The translations under genes and the position numbers were made by a program. DNA of 64,000 nucleotides. Source: Prostheceraeus crozeri. Lineage: Eukaryota; Platyhelminthes; Polycladida; Euryleptidae. The notes beneath the pieces were generated by a model. The model did no database searches. It was not told where the DNA came from and saw nothing but the letters and a program-made list of their open reading frames with translations. Location: the NCBI GenBank assembly GCA_907163375.1, contig CAJQUW010007072.1:62001-126000 (forward strand). The letters run 5' to 3'. Positions 11,817-24,546 of this stretch are shown here, in pieces; the first letter of the stretch is position 1; each line of letters starts with the position of its first letter.

Positions 11817-13455
11817 CAGATAGTTTCAAAAAAATGGATCACCCTTAAACATCGCCTTAACTTCAACTATGTCTAACTCCGCCAAACTTGAACGAATTTC
11901 TCTGAAATTTGGAAGATATGTCAGCTGTGTTTACTAATATCATTGTCGGAAATTTCAAGCATGAATATTGAGTTGTTTTCCTGTTATAGATAAAAAAGTA
12001 GTAGATAATTTGATCTTCATTTAGCAATGTTACACAAAATCATACCTCACTCTTAAAAAATTACATTTGTTTCCTTTGTTATGTAATATGTTGTTCTACA
12101 AGCCAAAAGCTATCAAGCAAAACAAAAATAAAGAAAATCGGTCAATCAGAGCCAGTATAGCACCATTATTCATCAACAATAATGTAACTGCTACATGTGA
12201 TTAACTGGACTTCATGTTCCATAGCTTCCTGACTTCGTTGCGGTGGTGTTGGCAGCACTCTTGCTTTCAGCTAGAAATCTATCTCTTACTGGTTGAAAAC
12301 AATACAAAGCACAAATGAACAATAACGAGATCGCATTCACAAAAGGCAAAGTGTCAGCCTTGCTAGAACTAGGGTTTTCTTTGCGAGCTACAAGAAAGCG
12401 ACTAAATGTCCCTTACACAAATGTGCATCGATGGCATAATGATGATTTTCGACTATATCGTAAAGATGGCTCTGGCCGTCCACGCAAAACATCCAAACGT
12501 AGAGACCGCCTAATTTTGAGATTTGTTAAAGTTGACCCAAGTCTCTCGTTAACTGTGATGGCTGCACTAGACTCGTCTATTTCTAAGTCCATTTTTCGTA
12601 GAAGACTTATTGAGTCGAATTTCAAGAGCTGTAAGAGGCCCTCTCAGATCGAATTATCAGATCAGCATACAAAAAGACGTCTCAGATGGGCAATAAGTCA
12701 TTGTCACTGGCGAAATCAATGGGATCGGGTTGTCTGGTCTGATGAGGCATCAGACCAGAAGGATAGTGATGGTCGATTGAGATTATGGATAAAATCTGAT
12801 CAGGAAATTCCGAGACATTTACATCGTCCCCGGGTACAAGGTGGTGCGACTCTACTGATTTGGGCTGGCATTTGGACCAATGGCCGCTCTGAACTTCACA
12901 TACAGCAAGGAACCATGAATTCTGAACGCTATGTGAATGTTTTACGAATGAACATTGGCCAAATGACAGATCAACTTGGTTATTTATGGATGATAATACT
13001 ACGTGTCACAGGAGTAGTAGAGTCAACTTATGCAAGTCTCAATTAGGGATTAGGACATTATCTTGGCCAGCTCGTTCTCCTGATCTGAATCCCATAGAAA
13101 ATGTATGGAGTATTCTAAAACGTAACGTTCGTCGTTCACTGCTACCTACAGATGGCGTATCACAACTTACGTCATGCGCACTGTTAAAAAGAGAGTGGAG
13201 AAAGTTAGATCAGTCAAAAATCAACAATATCATCGAATCAATGCCTAGACGAATTGGTAATGTCATTAACAATAAGGGTAGGGTCACAAAATATTAGCTT
13301 CTTAAGAACCGTTACTGTATCATAGCTTATCAGATTATATAAGGACATTTAAATATATTAGGGACATGGAATAACATGAAAAATGCTTTCTGTATCATAC
13401 TTATGTTTTATTTAGTCAAATTTTAGGATGATCCACTTTTTTATGAAACGGACTG
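11817..13455 (+). mobile_element. Complete Tc1-family transposon, 1.64 kb
   Basis: It is bounded by TA dinucleotides at 11815-11816 and 13456-13457, the TA target duplication of Tc1/mariner elements. The left end starts CAGATAGTTTC and the right end, read backwards, starts CAGTCCGTTTC. Both continue into an A-run and TGGATCA-CC, an inverted repeat of about 30 bp. The size and the CAG start fit Tc1. It encloses a single transposase gene in the plus direction with about 0.5 kb upstream of the start codon. The ends are well preserved, so it could have been mobilised in trans, but the transposase itself is broken. Confidence 0.85.
12315..13297 (+). pseudogene. Tc1-like DD34E transposase with one frameshift
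   Basis: This is the DDE transposase that would cut and rejoin the surrounding element. The first frame (ATG at 12315) has an N-terminal helix-turn-helix pair joined by the linker GSGRPRK (residues ~52-58). It also holds the first catalytic aspartate in VVWSDE (D143) and the family block LLIWAGIW...GTMNSERYV. A single frameshift near 12975-12985 moves the rest to another frame. There the second aspartate (MDDNTTCH), SWPARSPDLNPIENVW and the C-terminal S-M-P-R-R...KGRVTKY follow, ending at 13297. The spacing from the second aspartate to the glutamate is 34 residues, the Tc1 signature. All three catalytic residues survive. No other stop was seen, which suggests recent loss. Confidence 0.9.
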
Positions 13456-16400
13456 TAGTTATTGCACATTTATCGTCCGTCGAGCAATAAGTGTAGAAAT
13501 GAAAGAGTTGTTGCAGTGATAACACTTGATCAATGATGGTCGGCATCCTAATGATTTGAGGCCAGTCAATACGAAAACGTCGAATACGGACCAGAATGCG
13601 TCATTAATCTTACTCCGATGTATTCCTGATCCTGTCTGGTTGGGTTCACGTCCACACTTGCATCATAGTGCTCGAAGATACTTCAGCGTCAACCTGATAC
13701 TTGGTAAATTTGTTTGTACGGGAGCGGGAGCTCATTCATAATAAAATGATGCAGAAAGAGAAAAGTTAAGCTTATCATAGAGTTTGCGACAGAACTCTAC
13801 TTGAATTCAAAATTTAAAATTTGCATCTTTATTTCATCATCTTGTTCATGCATCAAAAGCCATCTTTTTTTCGTGAGACAGATGACAGCGATGTTGTAAA
13901 TTCCTGAACGTAATCAATCAATGATGCTGTTTGAAGATTGTCAAATGTATGTAGTATAAGCTATTGCACAACTATAAGCTATACGTCTAATACCAACGTG
14001 ATGAAATATCTGAATGAAAAGTATGACTGATTGCATTCGCAAAGTATAATTTTTCGTCTTTATGTTAGTTATCGCCTTATTCCATTTGTTGCTCTTATTT
14101 GCTTTGACAATCACTGAACTGCGATCGAATAATAGCAATCTAGCGACAAGACTGGATAAAGGACGAACGGTAGAAGCATAGCAGTCTCAATGAGAATACA
14201 TAGCTTGATAATATGAATGAAGCAAGATAAAGATCATCCACCAAAGCAGGAAATATATCGTTAAAATATACTCGCATTTTAGCGTTTCCGGGATAGGCCC
14301 ATACATGCAGCAATCCTTAACTCCTTTCCGCGCTCCACTGGAAGATGCACCTTCCTGTAGGTCTGATAGCATCTTGTTCCGAGGTATTACAGCAATCCTT
14401 CCTACTTCGCGGCTTTTCATAAAATAATTTAACTTTTTTTATCACAGAAATTTTGTTGTTTCGCGGGACTTTCGACCACTAGATCTTCTTCGCTTTCATT
14501 TAAAATGATAATTTATGCTCAAGTCGCTTTCATACTTTGAAATGAATAATGTAAAGATTCAGTACACTGCACAATACATGTATGCGCATACTTTTATAGT
14601 TTAATGTCTCTACCTGGGTCAGGGCGTTCTCTCCACCGGCGTTGGCCTCCATTTGTAGCAATAGTACACTCAATCTAGGTGAGTCGTCGCTATCACATGA
14701 ATGCGGAGCGCACCCACCGTCTGTCGTCTAGCAATTAGTTTTGTTTTGAAAATGCTTTAAGGGTGTATGAAAAATTGAAAATTCATGTATCAAAATACAC
14801 TGCATACATTTCAGTACAGTTTTGTATAAACTGTATTATACAATTCCGCATGTATAAGGACAATTGTACATACATGACTATATACATGATGTGTAATTGC
14901 AAAAGGCTAGAAAGCAGTTTAAGTTCTAGTGTGTTAAAATTATGGCACACACTTCAAAAATATCTGGTTTCTACTTCGCGGGTGGGTCCGCAATCACCCC
15001 GAAGCAGGAGGGACTACTGTATAGCTAATGTACCTATAATGTGTGTTTTGGACTATACTGTCAAACTTTTTCTCGTACCGACTCCCGAGGTTTTTTTGAG
15101 GCTGTCAGAGTCAGCTCATTTATTTTCTTTTAATCATATTAACTCATTTTGATATGCAGTTACTCTGAACAATTAGATTATTAGCTGCGTAAGCTTTCCA
15201 TTTTGCACGCGGACAACTGACGTGTGGTTGGGTTTCATTGAAATGACCTTTCAGACTAAGTTCGTGCTTATTTCCTCTGATATTGGATAATTAACATTAT
15301 CAAATTCTATTTATATTCATCGTTGAGACACGCTATACAATGTTATTTCCAAGGATTGATACAAGCAGATGCATCATGTAAATAAACAATCATTTGAAGG
15401 TCTAGGCTGTGAGAGAGGATTCTATTCTTACGTTTATTTGTAATTGCAGCTTCGACAGCGTTGCTCTTCATTAAGTAGAATGAACATGATGAAAATGACT
15501 GACTTTCAAGCGGTAATCTTGTGTTTTTGTGTCTTTTTCACATTTACAAGCAATTTCTGTGGATTTTTTGCAGAAGCACAGAAGAATCTCGATTAACATT
15601 TGAAATGGTAGACATGAAATCACATCAACTGCACAAATAAGAAAATTACCTTTCTTGACAAGTTAAATTGTCTTTGGCATGGACTGCATCTTTGTGGCTA
15701 CAAGAACTTTCTATACTTGACGCAGATTTTGATGGGAGTTAGTTTATGTTGACCTATGAGGCTTTTATTAATGCTTTTTGTCAATGTTAAGATTGAGACC
15801 ATGTTGATGAAGATACATGTAATATGAACGCACATTAGGAACAAATGATGGAAACAAGTCAAAATACGGCTCCGTAATATGGATAGAAATTTGAACATTG
15901 GCCTACTCGCATGTGTTTCTCAAATTTATTTCGGGTTGGAAAATGCTTGCATTATAAAAAGGGTTGAATCCTGTCTGTTGAAGGATGGAAACTAAGACCT
16001 GTTTATTTCTTACATTGGCTGAAATGGCCAGTGATGGACGTTTTCAATTATTTGAAAGTCCGATTGCGATTATCCTATTCGCCAGCTTGGAATAAGTCGA
16101 TTCTACCATAATTAAAGAATGAATTTCATTCGATTTCTTTGATAATGAATTTTGATTGGTTCTCAAGCTCTATAACAATATCAATAACAAATGATTGTCG
16201 CATAGATGAATTTCTTTTCATTTTTGTTCCTAAAAAGACAGTGTAGACGACGAGGAGAAAAGCCAAGCCAGGTGTCTATGCAAAATATGGTATAAGTAAT
16301 GCCAAGAGAAATCAAGGGATAGAAATTCCTTTGGTGGGAAAGATAACTAACCTATCTTGCAAAATAAATCGAATTATAGTAACTGAATAATGCATGCATG

Positions 16401-16999
16401 AAATTGTATGAAATCACATTTTCTGGTCTTCCGTACACTCGATGAGGCATAATATGAACAAATAGATGGCATAACGGTACTCAAAAATACTTTGACTTAT
16501 TATTTGTCCTATCAATTTTCGATCAAAGGGAAAGGACTCAAGGTCTTATAGCATTTTGTCGGTAATGTGCTGATATCGCTCATGCCAATTTTTTATTGTC
16601 AGCTCGTGGCAGCGCAATGATGAATTAATTAAACTATCATTTCAGGCAAAAATGTAGCTACTAACTGAAGCAAATCAGGTGTACAAGATCAACAAATGAA
16701 GAATCTCATGTCACTTGGTCACTCTTTCTTCACGTTCACGTATCACCGGCGAACTGTACAGTTACAAGAATGAAATAACTTATCGACGGCATGCACTGAG
16801 TAAGAAAAGGATCACACTTCAAATTTTCGGCAGTTCAATGCAATTATGAAGGACTATATAGTCTGATTGCCCTCCTCTGAAAATAGCAATTGTTCAGGTC
16901 TGTTCCCAATTTTCAACCGAATATACAACTCAATATTCAATGATTGCTTTACAGTTCGATGATGACTGAACAAAGACTAACTTGATGGATACAGGGTCA
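13456..16999. other. 3.5 kb without a recognisable gene
   Basis: The frames here (for example 14763-15152 plus, 129 codons, and 13941-14138 minus) have no known motif and lie in A+T-rich sequence. No transposon ends, tandem repeats or RNA genes were recognised. Confidence 0.35.
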
Positions 17000-17002
17000 T
17001 TT

Positions 17003-17088
17003 CGGGCGTTGTGGCCTGATGGTTGAGTGTTCGCTCTGCGTCCGGGAGACCATGGTTCAAATCTTGGTTGGGTCAAACCGCAACTGCC
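17003..17088 (+). repeat. tRNA-derived SINE head (candidate)
   Basis: An A-box-like TGGCCTGATGGTTGAG is followed about 35 bp later by a B-box GGTTCAAATCT (17054-17064), the internal RNA polymerase III promoter layout of tRNA genes. The arms do not fold into a proper tRNA, so it is more likely a tRNA-derived retroposon head or an old tRNA pseudogene. No clear 3' tail or flanking duplication was found. Confidence 0.45.
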
Positions 17089-20000
17089 AGAAAAATGAGT
17101 GGCCATGAAGACGGCTGCGACAGCGACCACTCGACACCATTCTTAGAATGAATACCGAAAATTGAAGTAAATTGTCTAAGAGTTCATCAATGATGAGAAA
17201 GTGGTTAATTGCACATCAAACAGTAGGAAAAACATGGAAGTGTCATGTATCCGTTGTTAAACATGTGCGACTATGTCAGACGGCAAGATGCTTGTGGCAA
17301 TAATATTTGATTATTTGTCAATAAGAATGAGTACATATAGGCCTAACAATTTTCGGATGGAAGACCATTACTTTGAACGAACGAATCGAAATGAGTTTAT
17401 GCTAATGTTTAATAGTTTCAGAACTGTTCAATGGATTATTTATTTCCTTGAATCCCTGAAGTTCATATTGTGATCATCCAAGAAAAACAATTTACCAACT
17501 CATTCAACAATCATTGAATATTTCAGCTAACCCATTTAGACAGCTCTTGCTTTCTTTTTCTAGCATTCACTGTTTGAATTCGGAAAATCATCTAAATGCA
17601 ACAAATTGCATGTGGTGCCGCTAGTGAGAGTCGTGAACAACGTAGTGATGACACGATGAAGCGCTCAACACCAAGTTTTGATCATGCCATGTCTTCAATC
17701 GTACACAAACAACCGTCTGATGGATTAAAGAAAGAAGGAAACTGGAGAATAGTGCTTGGCTGTCGCAAGAGCAGTCGGTCACCAAGTGCGAGCTCTGCCA
17801 TTGATTGTAATGTATTTTAATGGCCGCGGCGACTAGGTGGCTGCGCTGACCAAATCTACACGCTGACAAACAACTTTCCATCTCCATTGAGTTGACTGAA
17901 CATTTCTCTATAGGCCGCCGCGACCTGGGTGCCTAGTGAGCGCACGCCCTTAGTCGTCTGCACATACATCCAACAATAACACGTGCCGATGTTCGTTTTC
18001 GCTGATCTGTGTATCATTGTTGTACAATTGCATGCTCAAAACGATACATCTTATTTATCGCAAGGTTTACTTGCGGACCGAGCTCATAAAATTACGTTCG
18101 GGCTCATTTGCAAGTCTGGATGTGCCCTGTGTGTCAGATAAGTAAATTTGCATAGAGCATTATCAGTGCACAACATCACAATAAGGATTTTAGCCGGTCA
18201 GAAGCTGGACAGCGAAGGCAAAATTTCAGCGGCACAATCGGCTGGTCAAACAAATTGATCAGCGGTCAAGTCCGGGTCGACGAATCACAAGCCGTTCCAA
18301 CAGTCAGTCCTGAAATTAGCGCAATTGGGCTGTAGACTAAGCACACTGAAGACTGCACAACATAGCACACTCCGCTTCTGAGTAACAAACACCTTGTACT
18401 TGCCATGAAAGAAAGGATAGCTAGTAAGCTCACTTGTAAGCGGGAAGGAGCTCGGAGAGGTCCGACCACTTAGAACAGCAGAAGTTGTGAATCTTGACCC
18501 CCGATGCGCGGAAAAGTTAGCATATTGACGGAATAACAGAATTTCATTACTTTCGTTAAAGCAGGTATTCATGTCTCGTAGATCCTTAGAATCTTTCAAA
18601 ATGCCTAGGAATCGTCTGTTAACTTTAAAATCCAACAATTCAAATCTAAACGAATGAAACAGCCTGATGTATGGATTTGAGACGGCGAAATGCTTGCAAG
18701 AACTTCTTTGCATACTTCAGAAACTGATGTATTCTCTGCTGATAATATGAGTCGAAGTTAGGGGAACCTCAAAACTTTACATAAACTGTGTTATTCATCA
18801 TTATGATGCACTGCATACAATGAAAGTAAGACACTTTGATTTATAAATGAAATGGACACAGTCCAGGGCAGGAAGTAGACAGTCGACCGTCTGAGCCTGA
18901 AGATGTTTTTAAAGCTTTGAATGATTTAATGCGTGAGATTTCCGACTAACTTAATCATGTGAACAGTGGATTCCTTGCATCAATGTTTGTGACAGCTCAG
19001 ATTGCCATTGGGTGAAACGATGACACAAAAATAGCAAGGAATAAATCCCTAATGTTGAGAATGAGAAGTGTCCTAAACTATGCTTTGATATAAACATGTC
19101 AGCTTTTTCTTTGAATGAAAAATTAGATGCGTTGTTGAAAGAAGGTGAAAAATGTAATTCCATACAAATTCACTCAGTGTGGCTATGCATGAGTTCATGA
19201 GAAAGATAAGCAGAATTAAATAAATTCATGTGAAGGGAACTTGCTTGTAATCTCCAAGCTGTAGATATAACTTCTTCTGAGTCGACTCATTATGGAATTC
19301 CAAAAAAACTTTTCCAAGCGCGTTGTATTGAGAATGTAGCTTACAGCAAAGCGGCAAGGATTGTTCCCCTTTTTTTCTTTTTGACGATTAGTCAATGACG
19401 ATAAAAACGACTAATAAGTGATAGCGATATGGAACGGCGATATGGAACGGTCGACTGCTTTGGACAGTGTAAAAGGCATATACCAGGGTTGGTACAGGAC
19501 GGACCATGGCGTCTTCAAAACCGGCTGGCCGCCGCTCGGCGTATTTAGTGCTGATGTTGCGAAATGTTTTGTCTGCAACGTGCAAGCTTGATTTAAAAAG
19601 ATTCACTGAAATGCGATTTACTTATTCACAACTGCTTAAAGAACTATGCTCGAGCTGCTAACAGCTCGCAATATTTGTCACAATACATGCGTGCATATGT
19701 TTTTACCAATCTACTCTCAAATTTGCATACTCTCAATGTTGCAATGATTGACTAAGCAATTTATGATAGACGGAATGTCATCAATGGTTGAAATGGCTCT
19801 AATTACCGACTGTCCGGCTGGCGTAATGAGTGGCCAACCTTCATAATTTGCGGCCGCGGCCTGTTCCAAACCTGGCATAAACGGCTTTCAGATGAGTTTA
19901 TACTCTATAAAACGATCCGTGCAACACGAATTAGCCAGTAGAACCCCACTAATTTGACAGTTTGAATAATTTTCGCTCTTTTGCTGTAAGAGTGTTGTGC

Positions 20001-20928
20001 AGAATTTTACCTAGTTTAGTTGTTTAAAAGCAAAAAGGTGGAACAAACCCTGTCGTTTTGCAGAGTGAAATTATGAACCCCCCCCTTGTTAATGACAACG
20101 CCGTATTGAGAACATGTGAAACTTCAAACGGTTCATTGGCCCGATGCCACGCTTAAATGGGAACGGGTTTGGACATCAATGTACCCCTAACCTACCTAGA
20201 TGGTCCAAGAGTTCAGGTTATCCTTTTGAAGAATTTTATCAATGGCATACTGACCTGATAATCTTGGAAACTGCCATTAAATTGCAGAGCGACAGTTTTG
20301 CATTCTGTTGTAGTGATAAAATTCATTCCCATCTTATTTCAAGAAACTATCGCTTATTATCGCTGTACGTTCTTCTTGCTGACATGTTGGAACTTATGAT
20401 ATCTAGCCAACGTTTCCTCAAGTTGTAGTCCTGAATCAAAAGTACAAGTTATCTACTATAGCATTTTTGTACTTCATTTAATGACCAGAACTTGCATTTT
20501 GTGATTAAACTTGGCGCACGTATACTTCAACTCTCCCCAAGATTTCTCACTGGTGAACCGTGGTTACTTGAGACTCCCGCTGTCTTTCTCCCGCTGCACT
20601 TTTCAGGTTGACAGAATCATTTTTATTGTGTCCACGTTGTCATAAGTGTCTTCAGAGAAACGTTTTCATGCATATTTGAGACAGTTCGATGGGTGGGTCT
20701 TACTGATGGGCGTTTAGCCCTGTTAATATTGCTGACAAGTGCATGTCAAGAAACCGATATTACTTATATCCCCCCTCTGATTTCAATGTTTCTGTGAGTC
20801 AATCGCTTCCAAAATCACAGCAAAGCACAATTGGTGTATGTTCTTTCCAATGGTGGTATCTGTTTTTACCAATTTAAACACCTATTTTCATATTATGGAT
20901 TTTTTTTTAACAGACGGAAAATAGCTGC
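17089..20928. other. 3.8 kb without a recognisable gene
   Basis: Several 60-140 codon frames are present (longest 18285-18713 minus, 142 codons), none with a recognisable domain. GC-rich words recur at 17822-17850 and 17912-17945 (GGCCGC-GCGAC...GTG-CT), perhaps a short diverged duplication. A 15-bp tandem duplication (GCGATATGGAACGG) lies at about 19425-19452. Nothing else was seen. Confidence 0.35.
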
Positions 20929-21000
20929 GCGTCTTAGTGGATTTGAACCACCGACCTCTGGCATTCTAGGCCAACGCTCTACCAACTGAGCTATCGACGA
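20929..21000 (-). tRNA. tRNA-like sequence or tRNA pseudogene
   Basis: The minus strand gives a 72-nt cloverleaf-like sequence. It has a D arm AGCTCAGTTGGTAGAGC, an anticodon stem TTGGC/GCCAG with a 7-nt loop CTAGAAT (anticodon position AGA), a short variable loop AGGTC and a perfect-looking T arm with B-box GGTTCAAATCC. A TTTT terminator follows 10-15 nt downstream. The acceptor stem is poor: only 4 of 7 positions pair. AGA would mean serine, but serine tRNAs have a long variable arm, which is absent. It is probably a decayed tRNA or a tRNA-derived repeat head. Confidence 0.5.
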
Positions 21001-21187
21001 GCGACAGAACGACATAAGTCCTCAATTGAAGAACCCGCGTAGGAGAATCCGATAGCTTCATCCTCCAAGACAACATAGCATTAACCGTCAAAAAAGGATG
21101 TTTGAGAATTTGTTGAAATTGTAGTCCTGTATCTGAGGTATATTTCTATTATTCATCTTCTAACAACAAAAAACTTCAGAGTCATAG

Positions 21188-21676
21188 ATGCAATATACTT
21201 TTGGAGCAATGTCAATTAATGTGTTTTCACATTTTCAATTCATGTTTTGGTCATGCTTCAGCTGGTACGGGACCGGCCGAGTTCATGTGGTAGACGGAAC
21301 GATGAATAGTGACCAATACATTGAAAAAATGATCAATTCTTATTCAGCTTATCAGTTATTATCAGTTATTCCGCAGATGATGGAATTATTTGGTGATGGC
21401 AATAGTTACTTCCAGCAAGGTAATGCACCCTGCCACGTGAGCAGGAGGTCCATGAAGCGATTCGACGATGCTGGAATCCGCTTGTTGTCCTGGCCGGCTT
21501 CATCACCGGACTTGAATCCAATCGAAAACCTTTGGGCGATCATCAAGCGCCGAATAATACGGAAGCGCCCAAAGAACAAGTCTGAAATCATTCGTGCGTT
21601 TCTCGACACTGGTATCACGACGATGAAATTCAGGATACCTGCAAAAAAACTGGTCAATTCTATGGGTGAGCCTTGA
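21188..21676 (+). pseudogene. Truncated Tc1-like transposase with mutated catalytic aspartate
   Basis: C-terminal half of a Tc1 transposase, different from the element at 12 kb. Seen: MFWSCFSWYGTGRVHVVDGT, MNSDQYIEKM, YFQQGNAPCHVSRRSM, SWPASSPDLNPIENLW and KKLVNSM. The N-terminal DNA-binding domain and the first catalytic aspartate are missing. In FQQ(D)NAPCH the second catalytic aspartate is glycine, and 34 residues later the glutamate is intact. After VNSMGE a frameshift moves the rest (DRVKAVI) to another frame, so the native C-terminus is lost. No terminal inverted repeats were found. A dead fragment. Confidence 0.85.
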
Positions 21677-21719
21677 TCGTGTGAAGGCTGTGATCCTACC
21701 TGTTGTTTTTGTGTATCGT

Positions 21720-23801
21720 TGGGTTCTATTGTGAAGTTACAATACATAATAATCATAGCAGCTCGGTCTTTTGTTGTTGATGATAAACAAAATAGATTAA
21801 ACATTGATTAACTCCTGGATTTTACAGTTCAAGCGGGATGTTGCCAACTTGCTGTCGCATACTGTAAGCTACATAGAACGATAAATATTCGAATATTTCG
21901 CTAATCGTCCATTGAACATGTGTGAAACTGACATTTGGATAGAAAACTTATACATGTATTTTGAGAAAAAGCAAGTAAAGCTACAAATTGTAGCACATAA
22001 ATTAATGAAGTATTATTCAGTCTTAAATCTGTGAATTGCAATTCATCATTTATCTTGTCTTTATGTATAAGTCATCTATGCAAATATAATATTTGCATAT
22101 TTCCCCTAGACCAGCTTCTAATTTCTGATTTTCAAATTTCTGAATGTCAATTCATTTATGTAATTCAATTGTTAATTTCTATCCATACCCTTATGCTAAA
22201 GGTTTAATTCATATTTCTTTCAAAAATTTCATCTAGAAAATATTTTATCAATATTTAAATGACAAAAGTACTCATTCTAGCCTGGAATTCTATCTCATTG
22301 GATTATGCCGGCCTTCGAATTGTCTCCGGCCAGTGAGGTTATCATCTGCTTCAGTTGCTCGTCTCTGGTCCAGTGTGTAAATGTTTCAAAGAATTTCCCC
22401 GAGATTGATTGATTTGAAGCAGCTTCAAATGCTGTAGCATGATTCCGCTCAGTATCAAAGGTCGCAGAGCAAAAATGATTTCCGGGCACTTCTCTTCATA
22501 CTGAACAATTAAAACATTTTATATGTAGAATTGTGCACCATTTCATAATGGGATTACATTTTTCGTGATAATATTGCTTAAAACAACATAAGCTCCTACA
22601 TCTCTTGTCATTTATTAATTCTGGCAAATGTTTCAAAACTTTTGAACTTTGCTTGATGTCTTTTTTAGTACCTTTTGCGGTCACAGAAATTGGACCTTAG
22701 CCAGACATATAAGCATATGAAGATATTTTGTGCTAATCGTTTTCGAGTCTATACATCGCTGAACAAGTTCTGGTAACGGCTGTGCTCAAAGAGATATCAC
22801 CAGCTTCAGCATTTCAAAAGGCATTGCTTTCATATCCTAGTTCTGAGAGCATCTACTGCAGTTTTCTTCAATTTAAGTATAAGAACAACAAATCAGTCAG
22901 AAACATCAGCTATGAGATTCTCCGAGGTTCCGAGGTCCTCTCTTTGCTATTTTTGCACGAGTAGTACTTCGAAAATCTACAAGGATGGCCATTGGAACTA
23001 ACCTACAAGCACTGTTTCGGTAGAAGTGAATTCTCGGGTGAATGAATGCTTTCCCCAAAAAAAGTTTTTGTGGATGAAATGCAAAGGAAACAATAAGTAA
23101 AAGCCAGATTCGTTCAAAAATAATGTATTGCACATTAATTAACGGAAGAATTGCAATCAGCACAGATATTCCTATGGCCCATGGATAAAAAAGATATTAT
23201 TCATACAAGCGGAAATAAATCATATGTATTGGAAAGTTCCACAAGAAAGAATAGTATTCACTTTTATTATTATTATTATATATATAACCTTTCTATTATT
23301 TAAAACCCTGTTATTACAGATTTCCCGATAAATGTAACTGCTGTTCGGACAACTAAGTTAAACTTGAGATAAGAAAATCGATGAGTAATTCCATGAAATG
23401 CACAGTGACGTGTGTATAAGCGAAATATCTGATATCCTTTGTCTACGGATTAAACTGTCACCGAAATATGTCAGAGAAAAATTTGAAATCTAAACTGAAA
23501 GATTCTAGATCGTCTTCCAGTAGTGCCTTCGTCAGCCAAATATTTTATGTCTCAAATAAAGATTTACTGTTTTGATCTATCACAATAGAATACATTTCCT
23601 CTAGCTACCTTTATATTTAGCCTGTAATACAATTCATCATCGTGATTGCAACTATTGGAAGAAGAATTTATCGATAAGCCAGTTTGCTTGTAATGAGCAG
23701 CGACTGCGTGAAGCGCCTATACATTATATCGGTTACGGCATTAATTAGTTGCAGAATGCAATCCGTGCTCTAGGTGCCTTTCTGGTAAATTCATGCTATC
23801 A
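21720..23801. other. 2.1 kb without a recognisable gene
   Basis: A+T-rich, with short frames lacking known motifs (for example 22295-22489 and 22906-23163 minus). A TTA/TA microsatellite lies at about 23262-23290. Nothing else was recognised. Confidence 0.35.
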
Positions 23802-23882
23802 GCGAATGGTCTAGTGGCATTGTGGTTAGAGGGCTTGCACGTTCTCTATCTCCAACGTCTCTGGTTCGAACTTGTCCTGATT
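23802..23882 (+). repeat. tRNA-derived SINE head (candidate)
   Basis: An A-box-like AATGGTCTAGTGGC with GTGGTTAGAG is followed by a B-box GGTTCGAACTT starting at 23862, in the order and spacing of an internal polymerase III promoter. The predicted arms do not close a cloverleaf, so a retroposon head is more likely than a working tRNA. No tail was identified. Confidence 0.4.
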
Positions 23883-24542
23883 AATTAATGAGGTTCAACA
23901 GGGCGAAATAAACCTCGTCGTGGTGGCTATATCTGTTGAAATTTGGTGTATGTTTCAATAAACCATGTAGTCGCAAATACTGAATGCATTAAAAGTTCAT
24001 TACCATACCTGACCTAGTTTTGAACTCAAGTTACGAACTGATTTACTATCAAAGGATGTCTTCGAATCAATGTCATCAATACATTTTACTTCCACTTCAA
24101 TATGTTTGGTGGGAGCAAGATCCATTTTTCTTGCAGATTTCTGCCATGACGCATTTTGAATTCTGCATTTAGTCAATAAAGGAATAGAAAGCAAACAAAC
24201 TTTATGCAATCCAAAAGTTTGAAAGATAAATAACGAGCAGCGAAATAATGTAAAGAAGCAAACAGAAAGTAAGAAATCACTTCGAACACGAAAAGAGGTT
24301 GACAATGGCTAGATACCTTGTCAATGTATTTTGGAAAGATTCAGTTTTTGCCATTTCTCTTCATATTTGATCATTTTGATAAACAACAAAAAATAACAAA
24401 TTGCCTCACGACAAGAATATACGTGTGCTGCATGCTGCGGTAATTTGATTCTTCTACTAGCGTCAGCATTAGTCTAGATCGCTGTCTAAATGAGCGGTTG
24501 AAATACCCATCAACAGACTGATATTACCGATTCTAGTCTCAC
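23883..24542. other. No recognisable feature
   Basis: The 101-codon minus frame at 24000-24305 has no recognisable motif. No repeat was seen. Confidence 0.35.
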
Positions 24543-24546
24543 TTAA

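Noticed and set aside
14763..15152. 129-codon plus-strand frame
   Set aside because: No recognisable motif; no acceptor or donor sites or neighbours in support.
18285..18713. 142-codon minus-strand frame
   Set aside because: No domain, biased low-information composition, and no gene structure around it.
21406..21804. 132-codon minus-strand frame
   Set aside because: Antisense shadow of the Tc1 fragment.
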